DNA of 64,000 nucleotides from Paracyclopina nana (GCA_019096065.1 JAGUCH010000002.1:5778501-5842500); one strand, 5' to 3'; positions 11,901 to 26,900 are shown, counted from the stretch's first letter. Notes: generated by a model not told the origin, from the sequence alone. Numbers and translations are program-made.

Positions 11901-14900
11901 CTGAGCAGGAATACCAACTCGGGAGATATGTTGTGCTCCGCATCAATTGACAATTTGGGCTGCAGAAGATGGAGGAAGAACTTGAATGACTAGGCATGCC
12001 ATTCATCATCTCAAGTATCTGATGTAGTATATGATGAAATCTTTCCTCCATCGTCATTCATATGTCGATTGAGCAACGAGCACTCGCATGTGATTAGCTT
12101 TGGCCATTAGGAGCTATCTGCACTGGTACGCATTTCTTCCCAAAGTGGTCCCAGCTATAGTAGTAGCTATGCAGGAAAATCTTCATGTTTTGCCTCATTT
12201 TCCAATCAAAGCTTTCCACGAGATCAAATCTGATCGGCGCCTCGGCACGCTCCTCGCGCGACCTCAGGCCAATCCCAGGAACTTTAATTTTCCCACCAGG
12301 GCCAAGCTGAAGCTACCAACTTCAGGCATCGTTTCGATCATGCTGAATAATAATGAAGGTGGCTTTTGTGGTCCATACTCGGCCTGCAGCTGGCACGCGC
12401 GCATACAACAGGAAGATCGAGGCTAGTACCACAGTCGCGTTTCAAGGTCTCGCAGTAAGTCAAGGTCACAATACTATGGTATATACAATGCTACTACAGT
12501 TTTGGAGCGGGAGCACGAAGAAGACCACTCAGCTGAAAGAGAAAGCAGCTCCAAGCTTTGCTTTGGTTGGCAGCTGCATGGCGTCGTTGGCCTTGCGGCA
12601 TAACAACTGAGGCTACGTTAAGGCCATTTAATGCTATACCCAGGAGCAGCAGAGCTGCTGTGAGCAAATCCTGCTAAAGAGGGCCATCATCATCGTGGTC
12701 AAATGCTACCGGAGAGACCCAATCTCATTTCCTGCTCTGGCGACTTTTCTGCCTCTGCGCGAGTGCTGGTGGGAGATGCAATTTCCCAGCCGGGTTGAAA
12801 TTAGAAGTGCATTTTCCCAATATTCCGCCATTCATGCATGCATCACCTATGCTTCTACGTTGAACGTATGTATCAGCAGAACAAAGAGCCCTTTCTCGAG
12901 GAGCATTTTAAAGCTGCTGTAGTATTGGCGCCATTTTTTAGGTCAACGCTCCGCTACATGGTTGCTGCAGATTTGGCACTAAAGTACCAGCAGATGGCGA
13001 AATAAATGTTATGCATGGCAAAGATATCAGAAGCTCTGGATGGAATCCTGCATACCATTATCCTAAGACCCAACCTACTACTGCTGCTGCTACGACCTAC
13101 TGCATGACCATATATGCACACTAGTTCTCTCTCTCTCTTCCTGGTCATGTGACCTTCAGCTAATTTGAAATTTCCCTCCTTAATGCATAATGAGAACCTT
13201 GTCTAACAAATGTTGAATAGAAAATGTAATGAGGTACAGCACTATTAATCACACTACTTTCCTTAGCCAGCATATTAAAGAGGCCCATTCCTTTGTCATT
13301 CCATAGAAGAATAGAGAGTAACTGAAAAATGCTAAAAGCAGGAGAAGGCTCTAGGTTGAACCTTTGCCAAGACCAGCAGCCCCTGGGATTGGCCTTTTTT
13401 GACACGGCTTTCAAGGCCAAAAGGGAGGAGGAGGAGGAGGGATTGTAGTAGTGGTTGTGGTGATTGGTGGTAATGGATGACTTTTCTCCACAGCTTCTAA
13501 GGCCAATATTAGAATCACACAATCTTCTCCTCCTCAAATGAAGAAAGCTGCTCGTTTTTTGCACAGATCTACCACACATTTTGGCCTTGTACCACATTTC
13601 TGGACACAAAAATCCCCCAGGGCCGCCATTATGCCGCGACACATCGCGCCAAAATGATGAAAAATGCATCTTTATGTCATCTGCCTATCCCACCATGACA
13701 TCTTTAGTGTCTTTCGTTTTCGCACTGGCACACCAGCCACGCTGACTAATGATCACGTGGGCTTCTTATGATAACCAGCGCCACCAGATAACGCAGAAAT
13801 TGAGCTTACCTATGATGTTGACCAAGGCTAGGAATTCACAGAAGAAGTATCTGTACGCCCACCAATTGTGGTGCTTCAGGTTGTCTGCGAGGTAGTCGAG
13901 CAAAAGTCTCTTTTTCTGCCGCTTTTCGACGTCCTGAACGACGCCGATGTCCAGGTCCATCATGAGGGCATGGATTTTACCGGCCTCCCAGTTTTTCCAC
14001 AACCATCTTGGTACATAAAACAGGATTGCCTGGAATTAGAAAAGCCGTTTTGTTAAACTGGCGCTGCCATAAATGTGGTAGCTAGTTCAAGTTATGCTGG
14101 CTTGCAGGATTCCGTCCCGAGCTAAAACAAGACTTTATAAATTGCTGAATTGCAGCCACTCATAAATGACAACAACATATCACATCATTGTACATCTATA
14201 GCACTGCTGCAGAGCCCAACCGAGCGAAAAGCGAGCTGAGCTCTCTGTAGATCTCTGTCTTGGTCCCCTTCTTTGCCAGCCAAGCATATCTTAGCTCTTT
14301 GAGTAGAAAATGGGCCGGCTTCTCTCTGCTTTCAAACCATTAGAGAATGTATGTATGAGATGGCACTGCTACGCAGCGGCATTTCACAAAAATACTCCTT
14401 CTCTTTTGAGGTAACGCGTTCAATGTTGCAGCGCTACCAGGCTATGCAGTCAAGACTACTCAATTAGTGACTCGGTCGACTTTCTCAGCTGCCATCAATT
14501 ATTGAAAATGCACACTACACCTTCAATCAGTCGATCTGATTGTCGAAGGAAAAGTTGGACTACTTAAAATAGGCACTTATTCCCAAGAATATGCAGTTGA
14601 ACTTGAGTAAAGCTCAACGTGCAGCATGAGAGCTCATCGTACTTCCTCAGTGTGCTTGAAAAATAGTACAAAAGCGGGATGTGACACCTCTAAAGTACCA
14701 CTTGTACTGCCACAGCACATTTTGAGGCAGTTTTTAACCTGTCAAACACTTATCCCCCTTGACAGGAATTTACAAAAGTGGAGAAAAGTACTGAACTTTC
14801 TTGCCTAAATTCTTGAGCAATAAAAAGCAGCCTGAAACAGTTCCAGGAGCTATTTTTAAACGTTGTACTATATGACGGTATAACTCTGCATCTAAAGGGA

Positions 14901-17900
14901 AAAGGGGAAAAAATGACTCCTCTGTCCCACAGTGATATGCGCCTAAGTTTGCGAGCCATACATCAAGTGCCTAAAATGGCACCAGTTTGCAACAGAAGTA
15001 GCTGGCATATTTCACATCCATTTTTCATGCCATATATAGAGCCCATGCATGATAATGATCTCGTTGTTTCCACGAAACTTAAACAAATGGACGTGACAGA
15101 GAGTAGATCTAATGGACCAGAGAATTGACAGTTGGAGCATTGCTGTGCCAAAATGCAATTCCATCAATTTTCGTTGCCTTCCTCTGGCCACAAGCTAGGT
15201 GATTGATCTGCCAAATCTGGTCTGATTGGTGCAAGGCTACGCCATTAACTTTATTTTTCAGTGGAATGCAGCTTTCCTGAGCAATAGAATTACTAGGGGC
15301 AAATTTTTGCGGAGGAAAGAGATTTATGGCAGATTCAAAAGCCATTATTTTCGCGGAATTTACTGCGCACCAACCACAACCAAGCACATTTTCCTAACGC
15401 GACAAGTTTCCACTGCGTGAGCACGCAACCTACTACATCACTGATGGAATGTGAACAGCGGTATATTCTCTATGTTGAAAAAATGATTGTCTGTCTAAGT
15501 CTTGACATTTGCTCGAGCTCAGTTGGTCTTGGCTAAAAGATCTACAGTACATTAACTTGAAAGTTGGTAGAGTATAGTGTGTGTATATTCTAGTCGACTA
15601 CATGATGTGCCTTATCTCAAATAAATGGCCTGGGAGAAAGGCCTTTTGTGACTCAAGCTCACCTTTCAAAGGATCTTTTTTAAAGGCTACAAAAGGGAGG
15701 AGAGCCCAACCTTTCATGGCTACGACAGCGCCGCGCGAAAAATTGTGCCTTGTATATCAGAATCAGCGCGCTGATGACCTCAGCCCTTAGCTGCAGCATA
15801 TAATTACAACCGGAGTTTATGGCTCGCCGTGTATTTAGCCTCACATAGCGCACCGCAGTATTTACACTCGCCCAGTTGCAGTGGGATACTCGGCCCACAC
15901 CGCTCTTTTGTTGCGAGGCCCATGTAAAAAATGCTATATCTGACAAGAGCAAAAAAATTAAGCCACTTTTCAACTTGTATTGTAGGGAGAACGCAGTGGT
16001 AGTACATGATGTCCCTAATGTAATTTTGGTTGGAAAGTTGGTCCATTTCATCAAAAGAAAGCAACCATTGCCGTTGTAGTTGTTGTTCATTGGCATTCCA
16101 GAAGTGTTGGAAAGCCCTGAGAATAATGCACTCTTCTTACAACAGGGATTCCTCGCGCAACTACATTGTTTTTGCACACTTTTGCATCTGATCAGAAACT
16201 TTGCTAACATCTTTTCACGAAAGAGAGATGGATGGCCGCAAGATCTGCATTCATTGGGGGAGGCTTTCTAATTGATCCAAGAAGTATAACGTCCATATGC
16301 ATCTATCTAATGGAATGCGCTTTGTTGCTCAAGGAGATTGTTGTCAAAGTCAGCTGTTTGTTTACAGATTACTCTTTCGTGTGCTGATATTATATGGTAT
16401 ATTTTAATCACTCCCCAACCAGACAAACTGAAAAATAGTAGGGAATTAATACTATATTACTACAGGGTTTTATTTAGTTCGATCTGTCATTAGTACCGAG
16501 AAACGTGTAACGTTTTGAGTAAACATATGATTTGCGAAATAGGGAATTTTAAAAATTGATGCTATGATTTTGAAATCATTGAAAATGTATTGCTTGCATT
16601 CCAATGATGCCGTAGGAATTAAATTTTTTTCTATTTATTGATTAGTTTATGAAATATGTTAATCTTAAAATGAGGATAAAATATTTTAATTAGTATTAAT
16701 TCCCAATTTTTCAGATTTCAAACATATTTATTATGGGGTCAGTTTTTTTTAAATTCCTGTAAATTGAAGCATGTATTTTATTTGTATTTTATTAGTAAAA
16801 AACTTATTTATTTGGAATTTTAATTTTTGTATATAAGTTTTGTCACAGTACTTTTACTTGTAAAACATGAATTAGAACTAAAATAATTTTGTAAACTCAG
16901 TATTAATTATCAATATTTGTTACAATGAATTGTATATAAACGAAGAAAGTATTTATTTTGATATTTCATGAAAGCTATTAAACAGTAGTTATTGCCACTA
17001 AAAATAGAATTAACCGGAAACTGAACATATTTTCTTAAATTTTTTGCACATTAAATCTAAACTTAATTTCAGATTGTAACTTATTTAATACTTCTTGTTT
17101 TAATTGTTTAAACTTTGATTTCACCTATGTCCTTTTTCCAATCGAGACGCGCTCAAAAGCGAATTTAGTACCCATTCCAAATCGGTACTCAGTGCAATTA
17201 GATGGCATTTCCTTAATCAGACATAATACACCTTTTTGGAACTGGATTTCCTATCGAAATTATGGACACGATTAAAGATGCATTTTATACCTGTCCCTTC
17301 TCCAATCGAGACGCGCTCAAAAGCGAATTTAGTACCCATTCCAAATCGGTACTCAGTGCAATTAGATGGCATTTCCTTAATCAGACATAATACACCTTTT
17401 TGGAACTGGATTTCCTATCGAAATTATGGACACGATTAAAGATGCATTTTATACCTGTCCCTTCTCCAATCGAGACGCGCTCAAAAGCGAATTCAGTACC
17501 CATTCCAAATCGGTACTCAGTGCAATTAGATGGCATTTCCTTAATCAGACATAATACACCTTTTTGGAACTGGATTTCCTATCGAAATTATGGACACGAT
17601 TAAAGACGCATTTTATACCTGTCCCTTCTCCAATCGAGACGCGCTCAAAAGCGAATTTAGTACCCATTCCAAATCGGTACTCAGTGCAATTAGATGGCAT
17701 TTCCTTAATCAGACATAATACACCTTTTTGGAACTGGATTTCCTATCGAAATTATGGACACGATTAAAGACGCATTTTATGCCTGTCCCTTCTCCAATCG
17801 AGACGCGCTCAAGAATGAATTCAGTACCCATTCCAAATCGGTACTCAGTGCAATTAGGTGGCATTTCCTTAATCAGACATAATACACCTTTTTGGAACTG

Positions 17901-20900
17901 GATTTCCTATCGAAATTATGGACACGATTAAAGACGCATTTTATACCTGTCCCTTCTCCAATCGAGACGCGCTCAAAAGCGAATTTAGTACCCATTCCAA
18001 ATCGGTACTCAGTGCAATTAGATGGCATTTCCTTAATCAGACATAATACACCTATTTGGAACTGGATTTCCTATCGAAATTATGGACACGATTAAAGACG
18101 CATTTTATGCCTGTCCCTTCTCCAATCGAGACGCGCTCAAGAATGAATTCAGTACCCATTCCAAATCGGTACTCAGTGCAATTAGGTGGCATTTCCTTAA
18201 TCAGACATAATACACCTATTTGGAACTGGATTTCCTATCGAAATTATGGACACGATTAAAGACGCATTTTATGCCTGTCCCTTCTCCAATCGAGACGCGC
18301 TCAAGAATGAATTCAGTACCCATTCCAAATCGGTACTCAGTGCAATTAGGTGGCATTTCCTTAATCAGACATAATACACCTATTTGGAACTGGATTTCCT
18401 ATCGAAATTATGGACACGATTAAAGATGCATTTTATGCCTGTCCCTTCTCCAATCGAGACGTGTAATTGATATTTAATATTAAATTATTTAATAGCTAAT
18501 TAAACCTTGTTTAAAGCATTAATTTTTTAGCTTGCTTTAGAAACAGAATTTTTTTTTATTCAACATTGCGTTGACATTAGTATTAACTCAGAATTAAACA
18601 AGAATAATACTTAAACTATATCCGTGTTGAATTGGCTCACAGTGCGTTATCATTTTTCTTGATGAACTTCTACTTCCACTTCTTGCTGTTGTGCCTCATC
18701 CTCTGATGATGACTTATCAGCCTAATAATGAGTATTGTTTAAGTAAATAAAAATAAGTTTCATTTAATTATCTTACATTTCTGGTCGTTGAAGCCATAGC
18801 AGGCCTGCTATTCACAATTTCAGAATTGACCATTTGTGTGAGCGATGTGCCTTTCGTTGGTGAAGAGAGATGAGGAGATTTTTGTTGGCACTGTTGTGAA
18901 AAGAACTTTGCAATTTTTGGTTGAGAGGAGTTCGATGATGATTGCAATGCAATTTTTTGAGCTCTTGCTGAAACTCGTCCACGCTTGCTTGCATCATTGC
19001 TGTCTTTCTTTTCCTCTTTTTTCTCAAACAATTTTCTTTTCTTCAATTTCTCCTTGGATGATTGAGGATTCACAAAGTCATCGTCAGATAAGTCAGAGCT
19101 TTCTTTTGCAGGAGTAATAATGCTGCGGAGGGCATCCTGACAACGCCACTCCTTAATTGCTTCAGTCATGTCATCGCACTTTGCCAATTCCTCCAAATAC
19201 TTCTCCTTTGGCTAAATGTAAGCCATCATTTATATTGCTCACAATATAATTTAACAAATGCATTGTAAATACCTTTAAAGTTCCGTATATCTGCGTGAAA
19301 TTCACCGATTCCGGATCCTTATCAAGGGCTAAGCAGACAGCAGCTATAACTTTTGTAGCATCTGTGAAAGATTCAATCTGCACTCCAGCATTGCGTTTTG
19401 AGTTGGCCAAATAATCCTCATTCTCATCGGCTTCACTTTCTGTGTCTCGCTCATCATCTTTTTCGGATTCACGTTTCCTCCTCAATGCAGTAATGTTCTT
19501 GCTATTGGAGCAGAACTGCTCAAATGGCATTACGGCATCATAATTTGCGTGCTAAAATGATATAAATCACATTACTGAAACTATTTAGATAACAAAATAT
19601 CAAGCGTACTCGATTGTTTTGCCAATACCAGTGGGCCTCGTTGTATAGTGCCTTCAAAGCAGCCTTAGTAGTTGGTGCTCTTTTGCATACATCATCGATC
19701 AGCCTTTGTCGGTCACCACTCAGTCCATCGCCCATCCTAACTTTGATGTCTTGGACGGATGTTTTTTTCACTGTACCAACGTCGATTTTTCGCCTAAGCA
19801 AGTATGAGGTAGCAACTTCTTCTGCAAATTTGACACAACCAATTGGATAACCTCGTTTAAACCAAGCTTTGTTCATCATTCCACTAAAAGTGTATATTAA
19901 TTAAGAATTTATCAATGATATAACCTAAATAATACTAACGTTGACTTCTCTCCAAGAATCATATGGGCTCGTGCATTGTTGGTGAATAGAATTCTGTTGA
20001 TTTCGCCGCCCAGTTTCCGTTTCATGTCTGCATAATCGATTTTGTCAACTCGAGATACGATTGCAGACTGAAGTAACTGCAAGACAACGTCACACGCGAA
20101 GAAATAGTCGTAGCCAATACTAACTCGATCAGCAGGAAGATGTCTCATCACTATTTGTCGTGCCACAGACTCTCTGTCAGAAGGAACTGTCCTAAGCAAT
20201 GACATTTGCTCCTTCATTTCCGAAGTCTGCTCAAGGATTGCTTTATTAGTCATAAGCAGTTCCTTTTGATCATCATTCAATCGCTAAATACATTTAATTA
20301 AAGCTATGTATTAATGGATTAAGTAAATTATACTTACTGGCTTTAAGGCGGCGGAAGTTTTAATCCATTTTGATGAATTGATAGACAATTCGTTGATTTT
20401 ATTGCATAGTTGCTTGATTTCATCGGTCTCTGTGCACACATTCTTTCCAACAGAGATGATGTTTTCAATCAGTTCATGTTTAGCGTCATCAATACGCTTG
20501 ATTATGTGCTCCTCAATTTTCGGAAGTAATTCACGCACCATATGAGCTACCAGTTGATGAAGTGGCCCCTCGAGTGTCTCCGTTTGACTTGACAGTTCAT
20601 CGGAATTTTGACGAGTTGAAACTGAAGGGTTGTTGACAAGCTTCGAACTCTTCTTTGGAGGATTGACATCAATGATGTCGGATCCGTCATCTGAGTTATC
20701 CGAATTCTCAAAAGCATTCTGCGAAAACTTCCGTTTCTGAGCAATCTTGCTTTTGCTCTTAATGAGCATGCTTTGAGAATAAATCTCTTCTTCTGGATTT
20801 TCTATTGACGGGAAATCCTATGTTAATGGAAAATACAATTAACAAGTGAGTATTAATTATTTTATTATTTACTTACCAATGGTAACTTTTTCTGTTTCTC

Positions 20901-23900
20901 AACAGCATCACTGTCAGAGGTGATTGGACATTTCACAGGTTTACTGCGTAAGTTTTTTGAACTCCAGTGGTGATAGATGTGCTCACCAGTCTTCAGATCA
21001 ATCGGCGGGAAAGTATAGCCCATCATTAATTTTTCAGGGTATGTAGCCACCATCTGAGCAAACATTCTTTGAACTTGCGCAATACCTCTCGATTTTCGAA
21101 AATGACTATTTTGTGATGCTAGCACATGGTTCAAGCGCCCTTCAGTGACCTCTTTTGTGAACAAAGAATTTTGTTAATAAAATTCTATTATACATGATAT
21201 GTAATACTTACTATCCTCGATTCGGAAATAGACAAATGTTGCAGTCGGTTCAACGCCGTTGTGAACTAGGCCTGGTTTCAACCGCATTTCATTCTTCAAA
21301 TTCTTATACGGCTTGAATCCAAAGATTTCAGAAAAGGTTCGACGAGTGACTGGGCAAAGATCATTGACATCTCGAACAAATAACTTGTCCTTCTTCAACT
21401 TTGGATCAAACAGGCAGATACGATCGTAATTGTTTGAGGATTTGGAGAAGGAGGACGAAATCACTAGAAACGCTGACAGCATTGGACTACTTCGTAGTGC
21501 TGAACCTGCCGTATATGATGATTCACAACCCAGTGCTAATGTCATCACAACTACATCATCTCAAGATACCATCATACCAGATACAAGATCTCTCAAGCTT
21601 TCTGAAGTTTTGAAAAGGAAAATTCAAAAAGAGACAACATCTGATTCAGAATTTACGGTATGTCATACTGATAATATTCTTTTATAGCATACTATACTTA
21701 TTCTCACCTTTATTAGTTGCCAGGATATAATCAAGTTGAAGAAAATTCCGTTTGTGATTATGAGCTAGATAAAGTCGAATGTGATTTTGAGAATTCTTCT
21801 CAAAATTCAATGGCTAGTCAAACATTTTCCAATAATTCTGACGGCAATGAATCGACTAATCTTGAATCTGATCCGAATAATGATCTCAAGGTATTATACT
21901 TTTTAACATAAAAGTGCACAATAATTTAATTCAATTTTTTAAGGGACTTACATGTCATCATAATAAAAATTATGGAATATCGGATACATTCTACACTTCC
22001 GACAAAAAATACATGTTTTTGGATACAAATAAGCCTGCATTGAAGGATGACCTTTCATTAAGCAAATTCATTTCTGTTTTTGAACATGCGGAATCCCTTC
22101 AAGATGATATTGCACGAGAATACATAGCAGACATGTTTGTCATGACCTATACTGAACTGATGATGACAGAAAGCTCAGCTTGTGCTATGTGGAATCTTCT
22201 GTGTGCATCATTGCATACAAAATATCCTAACATGAAGTCATTCAAGACAATTAAAAGGAAATTTTACAATAGCATTCCGCAACCAACAATGGATTATCAG
22301 TTACATGATAAGGACAGTGGTGATGTCTTTGAAATTGAAAATCAACATCATTTTCCTCGAAAGAAGTATCCAGAACGAAAGTATGAAGTATTATCCGAAT
22401 GGACAAAATTATCAGTTCTTGATGCTTATCGTTTTCATTGTCAAAACCATGGATTAAATTTGGATCAACAGACAATATTTAATGTGAAATATGATGTTTC
22501 ATTTGATGGTGTTCCTGTCACTGAATCAGGAATTGATAAGGCAACAGTACTATGTGTAAGATTTGAGGGATGCAAGTTGATTTATGATATTGGTATTCAC
22601 AAGTACAGGTATTTAATTAGAATTATATACATAAAATTCTTATAACTTTTAATTTTCATTTTTAGAACGAACTCAACTGTTGACTTCAACTCATTTTTGC
22701 AAAAAGTTTTATGTGACGCATTGACACAAGGATTCATTTGCACGAAGGCAATTGCTGATGCACCATGCAGAGCTTCAAGTAAATGTTTCAAAGGTCATGG
22801 CGGCTACTGTTCATGTGAACGCTGTTACGCTGTTGGTGTGAATCTCGGTCCTGGTTGTATAGCATATCCACCAACTCAGAAAAAGTATCAGACACGTACT
22901 CACCATGGTTGGCTACGAATTGTTGAAAAAATTAGAAATACCGACAGAGACCTTACTGATTATGCAAAATTTGGGATACAAGACTCTTCTCCATTTCTCC
23001 TTTTGCCTCATTTTGACATTGTCAAGGATTTTCCAGTCGAGCCTATGCATAATTTGTTTCTTGGCCAAGCCAAAGGCCTATTGAAACTTATGTTAGGTCT
23101 TTCCGGAAAAGCTAAAACCTTCCCGCAACGTGTCAGAAGTGTACTAACAAGGTATACAATTAAGATTAAATTGAAATAAAATCATGCATAAAATTTACAA
23201 TAGGTTTGATGAAATATGGATGGATGTTCGTTTACCGTCAGAGTTTTCGAGAAGACCAAGAGATATTTTACGATCTTTTGTCCATTTAAAGTCTGAGGAA
23301 TATGTAACAATAACTTGTTGCGCATTTTGGCATATGGCCGAATCCTTTACTGATATTCAACTTAACAACCGAATGATATCTCAGAAGCAATTGAGAAGAT
23401 TATTCAAATTTTTTGGATTTCTTTGCAAGTCTGTCTTGCTTGATGACCAAATGCTAGAATTTTGTCGTGAAAAGTCAAACTATCCACTGGAAGATTTATT
23501 AGACAAATTTTACCAAATGTGGAGCGATGAATTTGGGCAAAAAAAATGCACATACAATCTGCATGCATTTAGTCATGTCTATGAAGTTCGTGAAGACCAT
23601 CACTTTGACGACATATCGGCTGAGCGTTTTGAAAATAACTATGGATATTTAAAAAGATTTTTGAAGAATAACACAATGGTATGTATAAGTAAACATATTA
23701 TGCTAAAATATTCTTTATTAGCAATAAATATATTGTTACAGTCCTATGGAAAACAAGTTATGGTGAAAGCTAATATATTGACCATGCGAAATCACTACTG
23801 CTCAAAAGTTATTCGAGTTACAAATAGAAGAGGAAGAAAAGACGCCAATGACAGCATTATTTTGGGCAATGATCTTATTTATTATGAGGTTGTTACAGAC

Positions 23901-26900
23901 GAAGGTCCATTATTTAAATGCCATCAAATCAAAACAGAGAAACTTATTGATCCAGAAACTCCGGAGCTTAACTATGATGCCATATTTGTCCGACAATTTA
24001 TCGAAATTGTTAAAAAAGACTACCTGCATGAAGTTCAAAAATCAGATATTATGTGCAAAGGTGTAATTGTCAATGATCTCATTTACGCTGTATCATTCAC
24101 ATCACTATTTGTTTGAAATTTGCAATAAATATACTTTTTAAAAAAATGCATTCTTTTTCAATTACTCTCCTTATTAGCCTTATCCATATCCATCATTGAC
24201 TTCGCAATAACAATCAAAAACTTGAAATAATTAATCATCACATCAGTAAACTAGTTATGAGATGATCATCTGCCACATTATTCCAGTTTTTGAGTTTTCT
24301 AGTCGCTAGTTGGACGCAATACTTCTTGCAGAACAGTCAACATTTTTCAAATATGGATCAAGACAATGAGAAAAGATTAGAAACGATGATTTATGAGAAT
24401 GAGCAATTGAAATTGGCTCAGCTTAAAGCTGACAAAAACCTCAGGCAAGTACTTTTTAAACATTTACATATTAAAATTAGCTAATAATTCTATTTCCATA
24501 GGGAGTTGAGATTGCGAATTGAAAGACAAAAGTTTTTGATGAAGTTTGCTCAAGAGGAAATTGCTAGGCTAACAACGTCTTCATTAAAAAAAAAATTGTA
24601 ATAAAACTTTAAATAAAAAGAGTAGGCATTTTTGTATCATGAGAAGGTCATTCTTGTGCTTAACAAATTGGCCTTGGGGTTGATTCCTTACTTGGCCTTT
24701 CAAAAGCGGTCTTGCGTGAATTGCGCCAGTGAATGTTGCGAACCACAAGCCGACGGAACATGCCATTCTTTAGTTATTAACGTCTTTGACTTGTACCTAA
24801 ATTTGATCTATCATTTTAATTGTAAACAAACACAGAGAAAGTTAAGCATGGAGAAGCGCGATGAATCTCATATCTTGAAGACCCAACATTTAGTTAGAAA
24901 ACTGAATGAATTGGCTGGAAATCCAAATTCAAGAATTGGCAACGCACAAATGTCACTAACCAAAAAGTTCATTAAAATTGCGGAAGCGGTTCCAACAAAA
25001 TTCATCCAGCCAAAGGAATTACCCGAAGCGAACCAGAAGCCACTATTTTCCAAGCAAGAAAATAATTGTTATTATAATCCAATTCAAAATCCTGTACGAT
25101 CTAAATACGAGAAAAAAAAGATAGCCATTGAGTATGTCAGCGAAAGTGATGAGGAAAATTAATTTATTTATAAATGAAACTATTGGCGATATGAATAAAA
25201 CATACATTATTGTTGTTTGAATATGCAGACTGTGTAAATGGCATTAGTACGCAAAAAATACTAAGAAAGTACATATTAGAATGCTAGCATGCATTCGAGG
25301 CCGGTCAGAATGAGTGCTGAGTCGGGTATGGCAATACTCGCGATTTAACGTGCCCTCCACGTGGACTGCCCAGTTCGCGATGAGACAGTAATAGTGCAGA
25401 CTGTGTAAATGGCAATAGCACGCAAAAAATACTAAGAAAGTACATATTAGAATGCTAGCATGCATTCGAGGCCAGTCAGAATGAGTGCTGAGTCGGGTAT
25501 GGCAATACTCGCGATTTAACGTGCCCTCCACGTGGACTGCCCAGTTCGCGATGAGACAGCAATAGTGCAGACTGTGTAAATGGCATTAGCACGCAAAAAA
25601 TACTAAGAAAGTACATATTAGAATGCTAGCATGCATTCGAGGCCAGTCAGAATGAGTGCTGAGTCGGGTATGGCAATACTCGCGATTTAACGTGCCCTCC
25701 ACGTGGACTGCCCAGTTCGCGATGAGACAGCAATAGTGCAGACTGTGTAAATGGCATTAGTACGCAAAAAATACTAAGAAAGTACATATTAGAATGCTAG
25801 CATGCATTCGAGGCCGGTAAGAATGAGTGCTGAGTCGGGTATGGCAATACTCGCGATTTAACGTGCCCTCCACGTGGACTGCCCAGTTCGCGATGAGACA
25901 GCAATAGTGCAGACTGTGTAAATGGCATTAGTACGCAAAAAATACTAAGAAAGTACATATTAGAATGCTAGCATGCATTCGAGGCCGGTAAGAATGAGTG
26001 CTGAGTCGGGTATGGCAATACTCGCGATTTAACGTGCCCTCCACGTGGACTGCCCAGTTCGCGATGAGACAGCAATAGTGCAGACTGTGTAAATGGCATT
26101 AGTACGCAAAAAATACTAAGAAAGTACATATTAGAATGCTAGCATGCATTCGAGGCCGGTAAGAATGAGTGCTGAGTCGGGTATGGCAATACTCGCGATT
26201 TAACGTGCCCTCCACGTGGACTGCCCAGTTCGCGATGAGACAGCAATAGTGCAGACTGTGTAAATGGCATTAGCACGCAAAAAATACTAAGAAAGTACAT
26301 ATTAGAATGCTAGCATGCATTCGAGGCCGATCAGAATGAGTGCTTCGTATTCTTATCATTAAGTGCTAATTAAAATCATACTAATTTTTTTCAGTAGAAC
26401 ATAAGGAAATATATTTAAAAAACTGATTAATTTAATCAATATAGTACAGTAAAAAGACTTATTTTTTATTATAATCAATATAAATTTTTTTGCAATAAAA
26501 TACATTTTTGAAATGGTGTATTATATCAATAAAATAGCAATATTAATTATAGAAATTGTGTAGTATAACATCAGCAAAAATGGTAATTCAATTTAAAGAG
26601 CATTTAACAAGAATTAAAACACAAAAATACTAATAAAATACATATAAAATACCGAATTAAAATTTAATTATTTTTTTTTAAAAATAATATTTTTATTTCT
26701 TATTTCAACAATGCTATTATAAAAAAGAAGAAAAAAATAAATATCCACAAAAAAACATCAAGTTTTCAGTTGCGTCAAAATTGAGACACGCGTGAATTTT
26801 CGAAAATTCATTTCTCAAAAACTATGATAATAATTATTGTAAAAACGTGAAATCCTACATCAGAAAACACTAAAGAATAATATTTCATAAAATTTTTTTG

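Noticed and set aside
15680..16210. 176-codon minus-strand open frame
   Set aside because: No motif, no polyadenylation or splice context, overlapping frames on both strands; probably chance.
17236..18423. Seven near-identical 67-codon open frames
   Set aside because: They are the same frame repeated by the 164-bp satellite; unit length is not a multiple of three, copies overlap, and there is no splice or family evidence.
17137..18460. CRISPR-like array
   Set aside because: Units are contiguous and fully repetitive with no unique spacers; this is eukaryotic satellite DNA.
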